Origin: CAYJFK01 sp964369475
GTDB lineage: Bacteria; Bacillota; Clostridia; Oscillospirales; Feifaniaceae
Assembly (NCBI GenBank): GCA_964369475.1
Contig: CAYJFK010000008.1
Span: 1-60,038 of the forward strand
Direction: 5' to 3'
Length of the DNA stretch: 60,038 nt
The translations under genes were made by a program, and so were the position numbers. This document shows, one piece after another, positions 16,549-25,944 of this stretch (position 1 is the stretch's first letter; each line of letters begins with the position of its first letter). Below the pieces are notes generated by a model that worked only from the letters and a program-made list of their open reading frames with translations, searched no databases and was not told where the DNA came from.

Positions 16549-17258
16549 ATATCTGCCTCCAGCATTGCTTCCGCCATGTAAATGTCCTCCGGGGTCGTTA
16601 TTTTTATGTTAGAGCGCTCACCTGTGACGAGTGTCACATGCCGTTTTAAGGTGCGATAGACCGCCACATCGTCTGTATACTCTTTGTCCTGTTTAAGAGC
16701 GTAGGCAATGGCCACATCGTACTGCTCCCTATTAAAAGCTTGAGGTGTCTGCATAGCGACAAACTCACTGCGGTCGACGTCCTCGCCAAAGCCCTCGCCA
16801 TTAACAAGGCGGAGCGTGTCTACAACGGGAATTGCAGCGGCGGCGGCACCTGAATCTTTTGCCGCTTCTACCACTTGGTCTATAAGCTCTGGCGTGACCA
16901 AAGGGCGTGCCCCATCGTGAATTGCGAGCAAGGTGTACTCGGGCGGAAGCGCCTCTATTCCCTTTGCGACAGACTCCATTCGACTCTCGCCGCCTCTTAC
17001 AATTTCTGATACCTTTGTAAGCCCATAATCTGCCACAATGCGAGAAATTTCGGGCATTTCCTCCATTTTGCAGACCACAACGACCGTATCTATACCTCTT
17101 GCATTTTCAAAGGCAAAGAGAGTTCTCGCTATCATGGGCATGTCGCATATTGGGATTAGCTGTTTGCCGTCGCCTCCCATGCGGCTACCCATGCCACCTG
17201 CCGCAATTATTGCGCCGCACAATATCGGCTCTTCTTTTTTCTTAAAGAAATTAAACAC
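16545..17258 (-). CDS. ispD: 2-C-methyl-D-erythritol 4-phosphate cytidylyltransferase
   Basis: This 237-residue MEP-pathway enzyme makes CDP-methylerythritol from CTP and methylerythritol 4-phosphate. It has the nucleotidyltransferase loop IIAAGGMGSRMG, the GGESRMESV region, IHDGARPLV and a C-terminal NIKITTPEDI. It carries about ten extra residues (MFNFFKKKEE) before the usual start, consistent with the AGGAGG just upstream. It is followed by ispF with a 4-base overlap and preceded by carD and a hairpin. Confidence 0.96.
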   Translation of the reverse strand: MFNFFKKKEEPILCGAIIAAGGMGSRMGGDGKQLIPICDMPMIARTLFAFENARGIDTVVVVCKMEEMPEISRIVADYGLTKVSEIVRGGESRMESVAKGIEALPPEYTLLAIHDGARPLVTPELIDQVVEAAKDSGAAAAAIPVVDTLRLVNGEGFGEDVDRSEFVAMQTPQAFNREQYDVAIAYALKQDKEYTDDVAVYRTLKRHVTLVTGERSNIKITTPEDIYMAEAMLEADI

Positions 17259-17284
17259 CCTACTTCCTCCTTTTTCATTTAATT

Positions 17285-17310
17285 AAAGGGGCACCAATGG
17301 TGCCCCTTTA
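17285..17310 (-). terminator. Hairpin between carD and ispD
   Basis: AAAGGGGCACC pairs with GGTGCCCCTTT around AAT. It lies 53 bases downstream of the carD stop and just upstream of ispD. It could end the carD transcript or attenuate read-through into ispDF. Confidence 0.7.
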
Positions 17311-17362
17311 TGGGTGACGTTTTAAACTAAGCTTTCGACAAACTGCTTGCCGATTTCAGCCT

Positions 17363-17839
17363 TTAAGCAAATGTGTTTAGTATGGTTTTTTCTATTTCTT
17401 CGCAAGATTTACCCACCGACAGGCTAATCTCGCTTATCAAAATCTGCCTAGCCGATACAAGCATTTTACGCTCGCCCGTCGAAAGGCCTTTTTCTTTCTC
17501 TCTTTTCATAAGTGCAAACACAACACCGGATACCTCGTCAATATCTCCACTGCGGATGCGCTCTAAGTTCTCTCTGTATCGTTTATTCCAATTTGTATTA
17601 TCCTCGTGCTCGCAACATCCAAACTCGGTTAAAACTTTATTTGCCATTTCAGACTCTACGACAGGACGAAGGCCAACACTCGCCTTGGTCTCCACAGGGA
17701 TAAGCACAGACATGCTTCCAAAGGGTAGTTTCATAACATAAAAGGCGCTTGTAGTTCCCAAAACTTCTTTTTCCTCTATGCCTTCGATCACTCCGGCACC
17801 GTGCATCGGGTATAGCACCTTATCCCCAACTCGGAACAT
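17363..17839 (-). CDS. CarD/CdnL-family transcription regulator
   Basis: This 158-residue protein has an N-terminal RNA-polymerase interaction domain of the CarD/TRCF type (FRVGDKVLYPMHGAGVIEGI, residues 2-21) and a helical C-terminal domain. CarD proteins bind the polymerase beta subunit and stabilise open complexes, for example at rRNA promoters. AAAGGGGGA precedes the start. It lies upstream of ispD-ispF on the same strand. Confidence 0.93.
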   Translation of the reverse strand: MFRVGDKVLYPMHGAGVIEGIEEKEVLGTTSAFYVMKLPFGSMSVLIPVETKASVGLRPVVESEMANKVLTEFGCCEHEDNTNWNKRYRENLERIRSGDIDEVSGVVFALMKREKEKGLSTGERKMLVSARQILISEISLSVGKSCEEIEKTILNTFA

Positions 17840-18107
17840 AATCCGTCCCCCTTTCGTCTTTTTATGTACTCATTATAACACAAATTCACGAGTATTGCAA
17901 GGGTTTTGGGGAATTGTCGATTATTGCACTGTGGTTGACATAATGTATTATTATGCTCTTATACCAAGAATAATCATGCATGTTTTTGCATTGTATATTA
18001 TGAGCAAAAGATGTAAATTTACAAATCTATCAAGAATAATATACACTTATATACTCTTCTTTATATCGAGGCAAATTCCGAATGATTAGTTATGCGAAAC
18101 GAGGTGC

Positions 18108-18893
18108 TCATACCTTAGTCATATTACTCATAACCGTTTTTCGCTCCATAATAAGCCTATCGCTTATCATGGCAATAAATTCGCTGTTTGTCGGTTTGCC
18201 TTTGCCGTTGTTAATAGTATACCCAAAATATCCCGTTAATGTATCAACATTACCTCTATCCCACGCAACTTCCACAGCATGACGAATTGCACGTTCTACA
18301 CGAGAGGCGGTAGTGCCAAACTGACGTGCCACCATCGGATAAAGCCTTTTTGTTACCGATTCGAGCACCTTAATATCCAAAACACATATTTTGATGGCCT
18401 CTCTTAGATACTGATATCCCTTAATATGTGCAGGTACTCCCACATCGTGAATAATAGAGGTGATACGCTGTTCGAGTTCGACAACAGTTCCGACTCCCAT
18501 GTTAGCGCTATCTTGGCTGCTAATCGAAAAGCGGCGCAGGCAATCTACCAAAACAGATGGATCGTTGTCTTTGCTAATGAAGTACGATGCGCCTGCATCT
18601 CTCGCTTTGCGGATAAGTGTGTCGTTTAGAACGCTTGTGTAGATAATAATAACAGGTGGACGGCTTAGCTCTTTTGCCTTTATAGCCTCCATTACGCCAA
18701 ACCCTTCTATTCTTGGCATGTACAGATCGAGCACCAAAATGTCCGGCCTGAGTTGGAACACAGCAGAGATCGAATCCTCTCCGGAATTTGCAGTTGCAAG
18801 GACCTCTATGCCCTCTGCTTCGAGCATGTGCTTTGTTGATAGAGCCATGTCGCAAGACTCGTCTGCGACAACCACGGATATTCTTTTTGCCAT
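18108..18893 (-). CDS. spo0A: Master sporulation response regulator Spo0A
   Basis: The 261-residue protein has an N-terminal receiver domain (acidic residues in VVADES, phospho-acceptor Asp in LDLYMP, Thr in IYTSV, Lys in ISKDND) and the C-terminal Spo0A DNA-binding domain. The latter shows the diagnostic DVGVPAHIKGYQYLREAI, the recognition helix region TTASRVERAIRHAVEVAWDRGN, and KGKPTNSEFIA. Phosphorylated Spo0A binds TGTCGAA boxes and switches the cell to sporulation. The KP pair usual at the end of the receiver is KD here. A promoter and a possible 0A box lie upstream. Confidence 0.97.
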   Translation of the reverse strand: MAKRISVVVADESCDMALSTKHMLEAEGIEVLATANSGEDSISAVFQLRPDILVLDLYMPRIEGFGVMEAIKAKELSRPPVIIIYTSVLNDTLIRKARDAGASYFISKDNDPSVLVDCLRRFSISSQDSANMGVGTVVELEQRITSIIHDVGVPAHIKGYQYLREAIKICVLDIKVLESVTKRLYPMVARQFGTTASRVERAIRHAVEVAWDRGNVDTLTGYFGYTINNGKGKPTNSEFIAMISDRLIMERKTVMSNMTKV

Positions 18894-18970
18894 ATTATCT
18901 TCCTCCTAAAATTATAAAAAATTCCGTGTTGTTTACTCTATGTACTGCATATTGTGTGTTTGTTTTACTT

Positions 18971-19000
18971 AATTTACCATATATGGATTTAATCTGTCAA
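18971..19000 (-). promoter_or_regulatory. Probable promoter of spo0A
   Basis: On the minus strand TTGACA (19000-18995) and TAAATT (18976-18971) are separated by 18 bases, about 78 bases upstream of the start codon. Confidence 0.55.
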
Positions 19001-19086
19001 TACTTTTTTACCAATTTTTTCCAAAAAATTTTAGAGGCAGATAAATAGGGCATTTTTAGCGGTATTTTTCAGATTATCTTCCCATC

Positions 19087-19093
19087 TTCGACA
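19087..19093. promoter_or_regulatory. Possible Spo0A box
   Basis: TTCGACA, the reverse complement of the core 0A box TGTCGAA, lies about 90 bases upstream of the spo0A promoter. A 7-base match is expected by chance every several kilobases, so only its position makes it suggestive of autoregulation. Confidence 0.3.
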
Positions 19094-19193
19094 ACTCTTT
19101 TCTATATATGTTTAAAATACCTCTTTTTATGTCAAAAATCGCCTTTAAAGGCCTTTTGTGGTCTATTTTATCTAAAGTTGTCGCTATATGGTA

Positions 19194-20087
19194 TTAGTCC
19201 ACATAGCCGTTTTGCTCGGCTAATTTTAGCAGCTTGTTACCCTTCTCTTTATTATAATGCTTAAAGTTCTTATTTATATATATTGAACCGAGCATGAATT
19301 GCGCATCTGCTGCACCTCTTTTGGCAAGCATCGAAAGCCAATAGGCGGCTTTTTCCAAGTTTTGCTTAACTCCACATCCTTCAAAGTAGAGGTATCCAAG
19401 GTCGTATTGTGCTTTTGTAACACCATTTTCGGCTGCTTTTTTGCACCATTTGAATGACTCGACCATATCTTCGGGAAGTCCACCTCTGCCATCGAAGTAA
19501 AAGTCAGAGAGTACATGCTGAGATTCACCATGTCCCTTGATCGCTGCTTCTTGCAAAAAAACGCCTGCTTTGTAGTCGTCTTTTTTTGTTCCCATTCCCA
19601 TATAATAGCATAGACCAACAGAATATTGCCCTAAAACATCTCCCTGTTCAGCTGCCATGGAGAACCATTTAAAGCCTTCTTGCTCGTCTTTTTCAACATT
19701 TCTGCCGAATAAATAGATATCACCAAGATTAGTTTGCGCCTTAACAATGCCCAGATCAGCCGCTTTTTTATACCACTCGATGGCTTTTGTAATATCTTGT
19801 TCCACGCCTGTTCCTGTTGCATAAAGCATACCAAGACTTAGAAATGCATCTACATAGTCGCCATCGGCCGCTATTTCTATATATTGTGCGCCGAGCGATT
19901 CGTTTTGCTTCACGCCTCTACCGAGCAGATACATCCCACCGATAAAATAAGCTCCACGATACGAACCGAGCTCTGCCGCTTGTTCAAATAGTTCAGCTGC
20001 TTTTGCACTATCCTTTGCAACTCCATCGCCTGTGTCGTGTTTTACTCCAAGCACGATCAATTGATCTATTGTCATATTATCGTTCAT
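19194..20087 (-). CDS. Sel1-like repeat protein
   Basis: The 297-residue product is almost entirely Sel1-like (TPR-related) repeats of about 36 residues, roughly seven of them. Each has an A..LG..Y..G.GV..D core, as in LGMLYATGTGVEQDITKAIEWYKKAA. There is no signal peptide or membrane segment, so it is cytosolic. Such proteins act as scaffolds. Its partner is not evident from the neighbours (spo0A and ilvD). Confidence 0.9.
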   Translation of the reverse strand: MNDNMTIDQLIVLGVKHDTGDGVAKDSAKAAELFEQAAELGSYRGAYFIGGMYLLGRGVKQNESLGAQYIEIAADGDYVDAFLSLGMLYATGTGVEQDITKAIEWYKKAADLGIVKAQTNLGDIYLFGRNVEKDEQEGFKWFSMAAEQGDVLGQYSVGLCYYMGMGTKKDDYKAGVFLQEAAIKGHGESQHVLSDFYFDGRGGLPEDMVESFKWCKKAAENGVTKAQYDLGYLYFEGCGVKQNLEKAAYWLSMLAKRGAADAQFMLGSIYINKNFKHYNKEKGNKLLKLAEQNGYVD

Positions 20088-20283
20088 GTTTTTATCCTCT
20101 CCTAATTTAATTTAACTTGTATTAATATAATATCATAAACTTGTTGCATACGCAATCTAAATGGTCATTTTTTACTAAAATTTACCACCAAATTTGGAAA
20201 ATATTACATCTTCTAATTGTCTATTTATCTCTTTATTGCTCGAATAATGTCGAATTTCCACATATTTCCACTAAACACGCAAA

Positions 20284-20334
20284 ATAAATCCATTTAATTA
20301 AAACGGACAATCCGCTCAAATCAAATGGATTTAT
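20284..20334 (-). terminator. Probable terminator of the ilv operon
   Basis: ATAAATCCATTT (20284-20295) pairs with AAATGGATTTAT (20323-20334), with an inner CGGA-CAA-TCCG hairpin. It begins 34 bases after the ilvD stop, and on the minus strand it ends in a T-rich tail. Confidence 0.65.
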
Positions 20335-20367
20335 TATAGTTAAATATTTAATTTTATGCAGTGTTTT

Positions 20368-22026
20368 CTATTTCAAAACAGCCCCTGTATTTGCCGAGTC
20401 GACAAGCTTTGCATACCTTGCAAGCCACCCTGTCGTTACCGTCGGAGCAGGCGGGTTCCATGCCTTACGACGCACTTCGAGCTCCTCCTCCGAAACGAGC
20501 AGATTTATCTTGCTGTTTGGAATGTCTATCTCGATGCTGTCGCCTTCGTTGACAAGGGCAATTACACCGCCTGCCGCCGCTTCGGGCGAGACATGGCCGA
20601 TAGATGCACCACGAGATGCGCCCGAGAAACGTCCGTCGGTTATAAGTGCTACCGTCTTGTCGAGTTTCATACCGGCAAGTGCCGAGGTTGGGTTTAGCAT
20701 TTCCCTCATTCCCGGACCGCCTGACGGGCCTTCGTAGCGGATAACTACTACATCACCATCTGTAATCTTGCCATCGTATATTGCGCTTATGGCGGCTTCC
20801 TCGCCGTCGAATACCCTCGCTCTGCCTGTATGAGTTAACATTTCAGGCGCAACTGCCGAGCGCTTTACAACACAGCCATCTTTGGCTATGTTACCCCAAA
20901 GAACAGCTATACCGCCCGTCTTGCTATAAGGTTCTACAAGCGTCTTAATAACATCGCCGTCCGCACCCTTCGAAGCCTTAATATTCTCCCCTACCGTCTT
21001 ACAGGTAGCTGTAATGCAGCTCTTGTCTATATGGCCGCCCTTGTCGAGCTCTGCCATAATGGCAGAAAGTCCGCCTGCTGTGTAGAGGTCTTGTATATGA
21101 TGCTTGCCTGCCGGTGCAAGGCGGCATAAATTCGGCACTTTGCCCGACACTTCGTTTATAAGTTCAAGGCTTATCGGACATCCTGCCTCGTGTGCTATTG
21201 CAAGAAGGTGAAGGACGGTATTTGTACTGCATCCTATCGCCATATCTACCGCAAGGGCATTTTTAAGCGACTTCTCGTTTACAATATCACGTGGTTTTAT
21301 ATCCTTTGCCACAAGATCCATTACCGCCATACCTGCCTTTTTGGCAAGGTGAGTTCTTGCCGATGTAACGGCAGGTGTCGTTCCGTTACCCGGTAGCGCA
21401 AGTCCTACGACTTCCGATAGGCAGTTCATGGAATTTGCCGTGTACATGCCTGCACACGAGCCGCAACCGGGGCAAACATTTTGTTCTACTACCGTTAGTT
21501 CGTCCTCTGTAATAAGCCCTGCCATCTTGGCGCCGACAGCCTCGAAAGCGTTGGAAAGGCTTACCTCCTCGCCACCATACAGGCCTGCCATCATTGGGCC
21601 GCCCGACACCACGACAGTTGGAATATTTAGTCTTAGTGCACCCATTATCATACCGGGGACTATCTTGTCGCAATTTGGCACGAGCACAAGGCCGTCAAAG
21701 CAGTGAGCCATTGCCATTGTCTCGACAGAGTCTGCTATAAGCTCTCTCGAGGGGAGGGAAAACCTCATGCCGGGGTGTCCCATTGCAATACCGTCACACA
21801 CGCCGATTGCAGGGACAAGTATAGGTGTACCGCCTGCCATTGCGACACCCTGCTTTACAGCTTCCGACAATTTGTCGAGGTGAACATGACCCGGTACTAT
21901 TTCGCTAAAAGCGGAAACCACGCCAATAAGCGGACGCTCTATCTCCTCTTTTGTAAATCCTGCCGCATAAAAAAGCGAGCGGTTAGGAGCACGCTCTGCC
22001 CCTTTTGTAGCCTGATGACTTCGCAT
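20368..22026 (-). CDS. ilvD: Dihydroxy-acid dehydratase
   Basis: This enzyme of about 552 residues converts dihydroxy-isovalerate and dihydroxy-methylvalerate to the 2-keto acids, the third common step of valine/isoleucine synthesis. Iron-sulfur ligand cysteines lie in PNCDKI, CPGCGSCAGMYTANSM and near GVCDGIAMGH. The C-terminal GRFSGASRGASIGHVSPEAA is diagnostic. The start is set at 22026 because AAAGGAGG lies just upstream; an ATG six codons earlier includes that ribosome binding site. It is the last gene of ilvBNCD. Confidence 0.96.
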   Translation of the reverse strand: MRSHQATKGAERAPNRSLFYAAGFTKEEIERPLIGVVSAFSEIVPGHVHLDKLSEAVKQGVAMAGGTPILVPAIGVCDGIAMGHPGMRFSLPSRELIADSVETMAMAHCFDGLVLVPNCDKIVPGMIMGALRLNIPTVVVSGGPMMAGLYGGEEVSLSNAFEAVGAKMAGLITEDELTVVEQNVCPGCGSCAGMYTANSMNCLSEVVGLALPGNGTTPAVTSARTHLAKKAGMAVMDLVAKDIKPRDIVNEKSLKNALAVDMAIGCSTNTVLHLLAIAHEAGCPISLELINEVSGKVPNLCRLAPAGKHHIQDLYTAGGLSAIMAELDKGGHIDKSCITATCKTVGENIKASKGADGDVIKTLVEPYSKTGGIAVLWGNIAKDGCVVKRSAVAPEMLTHTGRARVFDGEEAAISAIYDGKITDGDVVVIRYEGPSGGPGMREMLNPTSALAGMKLDKTVALITDGRFSGASRGASIGHVSPEAAAGGVIALVNEGDSIEIDIPNSKINLLVSEEELEVRRKAWNPPAPTVTTGWLARYAKLVDSANTGAVLK

Positions 22027-22086
22027 AATATCCTCCTTTTGCATAATGTCCGCAAGGGTCTCCCCCTGCGGACAATTAACGCTTAT

Positions 22087-23082
22087 TTATTTCTTTAGCC
22101 AGCTCATCATGGAACGAAGCTCTGCGCCGACCTTCTCCATTGGATGCTCTGCTTCCATTGCTCTTGTTGCAAGGAAGTTTGCTCTGCCCGACGCTTTGTT
22201 TTCGGCAATCCACTTGGAAGCAAATGTGCCGTCTTGAACTTCACGAAGAACACGCTTCATTTCAGCTCTTGTCTCGTCTGTTATAATTCTCTTGCCTATC
22301 ATGTAGTCGCCGTACTCTGCTGTGTCGGAAATCGAGTAACGCATACGAGCCATGCCGCCCTCGTTGATTAGATCAACAATTAGCTTCATCTCGTGGATAC
22401 ACTCGAAGTATGCGCTCTCAGGTGCGTAGCCTGCCTCTACAAGAGTGTCAAAGCCTGCCTTCATTAGCTCAACAACACCGCCGCAAAGAACCGACTGCTC
22501 GCCGAATAGGTCTGTCTCTGTTTCCTCTTTAAATGTAGTATCAAGAATACCTGCACGACCTGCTCCGATACCTGCCGCATAAGCCATTGCAAAATCCTTT
22601 GCCTTGCCTGTGCTGTCGTGATGAACCGCTACAAGGCTCGGAACGCCTCTGCCCTCTACATACTGACTGCGAACTGTGTGACCAGGGCCCTTAGGAGCGA
22701 TCATAGTTACATCTATATAAGAAGGAGGTGCAATTTGCTTGAAATGAATGTTAAATCCATGAGCAAACATTAGCATGTTACCCTCTTTTAGACCGGGCTC
22801 TACATCGTTCTTGTATATATCGGCCGCCTGCTCGTCGGGAACGAGCATCATAACGATGTCGCCGGCCTTTGCAGCTTCTGCTACCGTCATAACTTCAAGG
22901 CCGGCGGCTGCTGCCTTTTCACGGGATTTCGAGCCTTCACGAAGACCTACAACAACCTTAACACCGCTTTCGTTAAGGTTCATTGCATGTGCATGTCCTT
23001 GGCTACCAAAGCCTATGATAGATACCGTTTTACCTGTTAGTAGATCTAAATTGCAATCTGTTTCGTAGTACATTCTTGCCAT
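22087..23082 (-). CDS. ilvC: Ketol-acid reductoisomerase
   Basis: This 331-residue class I enzyme isomerises and reduces acetolactate or acetohydroxybutyrate with NADPH and Mg2+. The Rossmann loop GFGSQGHAHAMN is near the N-terminus, with the Ser/Arg-rich specificity loop (REGSKSREKA) suiting NADPH. The C-terminal knotted domain carries metal ligands in DLFGEQSVLCGG and the ECIHEMKLIVDLI helix. It is the third gene of the ilvBNCD operon, 47 bases after ilvN. Confidence 0.97.
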   Translation of the reverse strand: MARMYYETDCNLDLLTGKTVSIIGFGSQGHAHAMNLNESGVKVVVGLREGSKSREKAAAAGLEVMTVAEAAKAGDIVMMLVPDEQAADIYKNDVEPGLKEGNMLMFAHGFNIHFKQIAPPSYIDVTMIAPKGPGHTVRSQYVEGRGVPSLVAVHHDSTGKAKDFAMAYAAGIGAGRAGILDTTFKEETETDLFGEQSVLCGGVVELMKAGFDTLVEAGYAPESAYFECIHEMKLIVDLINEGGMARMRYSISDTAEYGDYMIGKRIITDETRAEMKRVLREVQDGTFASKWIAENKASGRANFLATRAMEAEHPMEKVGAELRSMMSWLKK

Positions 23083-23129
23083 GATTTTAACTCTCCTTAA
23101 TTATATATATGTTTTAAAAAACATCAAAT

Positions 23130-23645
23130 TTAGTTGCCGCTCATTACATCTTCGGCGACGGTAGTAGAACCTCTCTCCATAGCAGTAGCGCCTGTACGGC
23201 AGAGCTCTGCTATGTTGTGCTCCTTCATTATTTCAAGGAAGCTGTTTATCTTAATTGTCGTGCCTGTTACTTCCATAGTGACAGTTGTCGAAGTTAGGTC
23301 TATAACCTTAGCCTCGTAAACCTCGGCTATCTGGCGAAGTGTAGCGAGCTCGTTTTGGTCTGATAGTCTCATTTTAACAAGTAGAAGTTCTCTAACAAGT
23401 GCCATTTCCTTGTTGTAGGATTTAACACCTATGCACTCCTCAAGCTTTGCCGCTTGTTTCATTATCTGTCTTAGTATTTCAGGATCTGCATCGACAACTA
23501 TTGTTATGTGCGATATGTCGGGTCGTTCGGTCGTCGAAACGGTTAGAGAGTCGATATTATATCCACGCCTTGCAAATAGGCTCGATACACGGGTTAGAAT
23601 ACCCGAACGGTTTTGTACAAGTAGTGCTATCATGTGCTTTTCCAT
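23130..23645 (-). CDS. ilvN: Acetolactate synthase small (regulatory) subunit
   Basis: This 171-residue regulatory subunit has an N-terminal ACT domain (ALLVQNRSGILTRVSSLFARRGYNIDS), which binds valine for feedback inhibition, and the family's C-terminal activation domain. It lies 13 bases after the catalytic subunit gene, so the two are co-translated in the expected order. Confidence 0.96.
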   Translation of the reverse strand: MEKHMIALLVQNRSGILTRVSSLFARRGYNIDSLTVSTTERPDISHITIVVDADPEILRQIMKQAAKLEECIGVKSYNKEMALVRELLLVKMRLSDQNELATLRQIAEVYEAKVIDLTSTTVTMEVTGTTIKINSFLEIMKEHNIAELCRTGATAMERGSTTVAEDVMSGN

Positions 23646-23658
23646 TGTTGTCCCCTCC

Positions 23659-25338
23659 TTAATTTCCTATGTTAACGCCGTATATCATATCGTCGAACGA
23701 GCCGCCTGCCGGAATAAAGGGCAAAACCTTCTCGTCTTTATCTATCGTGCACTCGATTAGGCATGTCTTGCCCGAGGCAAATGCCTCTTTTATAGCAACT
23801 TCAAACTCGGCAGGTGTATCTGCCTTGTAACCCTTTGCGCCAAATGCCTCTGCAAGCGTTACATAGTTTGTCTTTCTTTCGCTAAGGTCTGTCGAGGCGT
23901 AACGCTTGTCGTAGAATAGTGTCTGCCACTGACGAACCATACCGAGCGATTTATTGTTTAAAAGAACTATTACGATCGGCAGATCATGCGTTACGGCAGG
24001 TGCCATCTCGTTGCAGTTCATGTGGAAACATCCGTCGCCCGTTACAAGTAGAACCGGGCTACCCTTTTTACCAAATGCCGCACCGACAGCAGCGCCCATT
24101 CCAAAGCCCATTGCACCAAGTCCGCCCGATGTTAGGAAAGAACGAGGCGAAACCTTAGAGCAAAACTGCGCCGCCCACATCTGATGCTGACCAACATCCG
24201 TTGCAATTACAGTGTCGTCGGGCATAACATCGGAGACCATCTTCATAACATGCCAAGGACGAAGCTTATCTTCGGGGTAATCAAGTCCACCATCGAACTC
24301 GTCTTGCCACGACTTAATCTTGGAAAACCACTCTGCTCTCTCCTTTGTTTCAACAAGGGGTATCAGCTTTTCAATAACATCGGCAACGTCGGCAACAACG
24401 TGACAATCTGTTTGAATGTTCTTGTCTATCTCGGCGGCATCTATGTCTACTTGAACAATCTTAGCGCCTGTAAACTTCTTAATGTTTGTTGCAACACGAT
24501 CGGAAAAACGTGTTCCCAGTGCCACAAAAAGATCTGCCTCTTTTGTTGCCTTAGCGCTTGTTACTGTACCGTGCATACCGATCATTCCCATGTTAAGCGG
24601 ATCGCCATAGCTTAGCACGCCCGTTCCCATAATCGAATGGGAAGAAGGCATATTTGCCTTAATTAACAGCTCTCTAAGGTTAGTACATGCGCCGGCCGCA
24701 ATAACGCCTCCGCCGTACATAACGATCGGACGCTCCGACTCGTTTATAAGCTTTGCCATTGTCTTTATATCCTCATCACATGGTGTCGGAGTCTTTGCCG
24801 CACATGATGGTGCCGCCTTCTCGTATTCTCCAAAGACGGTCGTAACGTCCTTTGCAATGTCTACAAGTACAGGCCCTGGGCGACCCGAGCGAGCAATTCT
24901 AAACGCATCTCTCATGGCAGGGGCTAAGTCTTCTATTTTCCTAACAAAGAAATTGTGCTTTGTAATGGGCATTGTAACGCCAGTTATGTGTATTTCCTGA
25001 AAGCTATCTCTACCGATAAGCGAGTTAGGCACGTTTGCAGTGATTGCCACAAGCGGAATGGAGTCCATAAATGCATCTGCTATTCCTGTTACAAGGTTTG
25101 TAGCACCCGGGCCTGATGTTGCAAGCACAACGCCTACCTTGCCCGTAGACCTTGCATAACCCTCAGCAGCAAAGGATGCGCCTTGTTCGTGTGCCATAAG
25201 AATATGCTCAATTTTATCTTGATACCTGTAAAGCTCGTCGTACAGTGCAATAGCACAGCCACCCGGATATCCGAAAATCGTATCTACACCATTTTCAAGT
25301 AGAGTTTCCATAACTATTTGTGATCCTGTAAGTTTCAT
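23659..25338 (-). CDS. ilvB: Acetolactate synthase large (catalytic) subunit
   Basis: This ThDP-dependent enzyme of about 559 residues condenses two pyruvates, or pyruvate and 2-ketobutyrate. The catalytic Glu is in AHEQGASFAAEGYAR, and the ThDP/Mg motif runs from GDGCFHMN to the LLNNKSLG end. FAD-binding central domain features are present. The start is ATG 25338 after GAGGGTGG; an upstream ATG would add 10 residues and include that site. It is the first gene of ilvBNCD and is preceded by a T-box leader. Confidence 0.96.
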   Translation of the reverse strand: MKLTGSQIVMETLLENGVDTIFGYPGGCAIALYDELYRYQDKIEHILMAHEQGASFAAEGYARSTGKVGVVLATSGPGATNLVTGIADAFMDSIPLVAITANVPNSLIGRDSFQEIHITGVTMPITKHNFFVRKIEDLAPAMRDAFRIARSGRPGPVLVDIAKDVTTVFGEYEKAAPSCAAKTPTPCDEDIKTMAKLINESERPIVMYGGGVIAAGACTNLRELLIKANMPSSHSIMGTGVLSYGDPLNMGMIGMHGTVTSAKATKEADLFVALGTRFSDRVATNIKKFTGAKIVQVDIDAAEIDKNIQTDCHVVADVADVIEKLIPLVETKERAEWFSKIKSWQDEFDGGLDYPEDKLRPWHVMKMVSDVMPDDTVIATDVGQHQMWAAQFCSKVSPRSFLTSGGLGAMGFGMGAAVGAAFGKKGSPVLLVTGDGCFHMNCNEMAPAVTHDLPIVIVLLNNKSLGMVRQWQTLFYDKRYASTDLSERKTNYVTLAEAFGAKGYKADTPAEFEVAIKEAFASGKTCLIECTIDKDEKVLPFIPAGGSFDDMIYGVNIGN

Positions 25339-25426
25339 TTTGCCACCCTCTCTTTTTATAGTTGTCAAGCTTGTATTTTGCTTAAGTTTAGCGCCGCTGA
25401 TTTTTTAATTTTCTATAAAAAAGTAT

Positions 25427-25730
25427 AAAAAAACGCCCTTGTCTCTTATACTAAAGAGACAAGGACGTAAAAAACTCCCTGCGGTACCACTCTTCTTGCC
25501 TCATACGAGGCCGCTCTGTCCATCTTGCGATATGGGTAGTCCCAAACGCGAAATGTAAGGCGCTGTAACGTGCGCACACGGCGTAGCTTACACAGGACAA
25601 ATGTCCCTTGGGCACGCTGCTCTAAGGTGATGTTCGAGCTTCCGTCGCCGCACTGTCTCACACCATCCGACAGCTCTCTGAAGCTTGGCTTGGGTCTCTA
25701 CTTTTCCTCGTCATCGCATTTTTATATTTG
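25427..25730 (-). promoter_or_regulatory. T-box leader of the ilvBNCD operon (isoleucine specifier)
   Basis: On the minus strand the leader shows GATGACGAGGAAAAGTAG, AGAGAGCTG, and a specifier loop reading GAAC-ATC-ACC with ATC (Ile) at 25631-25629. The conserved antiterminator T-box GTGGTACCGCAGGGA lies at 25490-25476. The terminator stem ACGTCCTTGTCTC / GAGACAAGGGCGT with a T-run lies at 25468-25427. Uncharged tRNA-Ile would stabilise the antiterminator and switch on branched-chain amino acid synthesis. The specifier is read from loop position, so its identity is an inference. Confidence 0.93.
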
Positions 25731-25751
25731 TGAAATATTGTGCTATTTAAA

Positions 25752-25780
25752 ATTATATTTGATTTATCTCAACAATGCAA
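25752..25780 (-). promoter_or_regulatory. Probable promoter of the T-box/ilv transcript
   Basis: On the minus strand TTGCAT (25780-25775) and TATAAT (25757-25752) are separated by exactly 17 bases, placing the transcript start a few bases before the T-box leader. Confidence 0.65.
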
Positions 25781-25944
25781 TAGTCAATAATCGGCAAATA
25801 TACATAAAGGTTTTTGGAGATTTTTGTGAAATGTAACTATTTATTCACTAAAATCACAGCTTTTCACATTGTTGCAAAATTATTACCATTTTTTGTCACA
25901 TAACATCGACCTTATGAATATACTATATCCATGGGGGTGTTATA

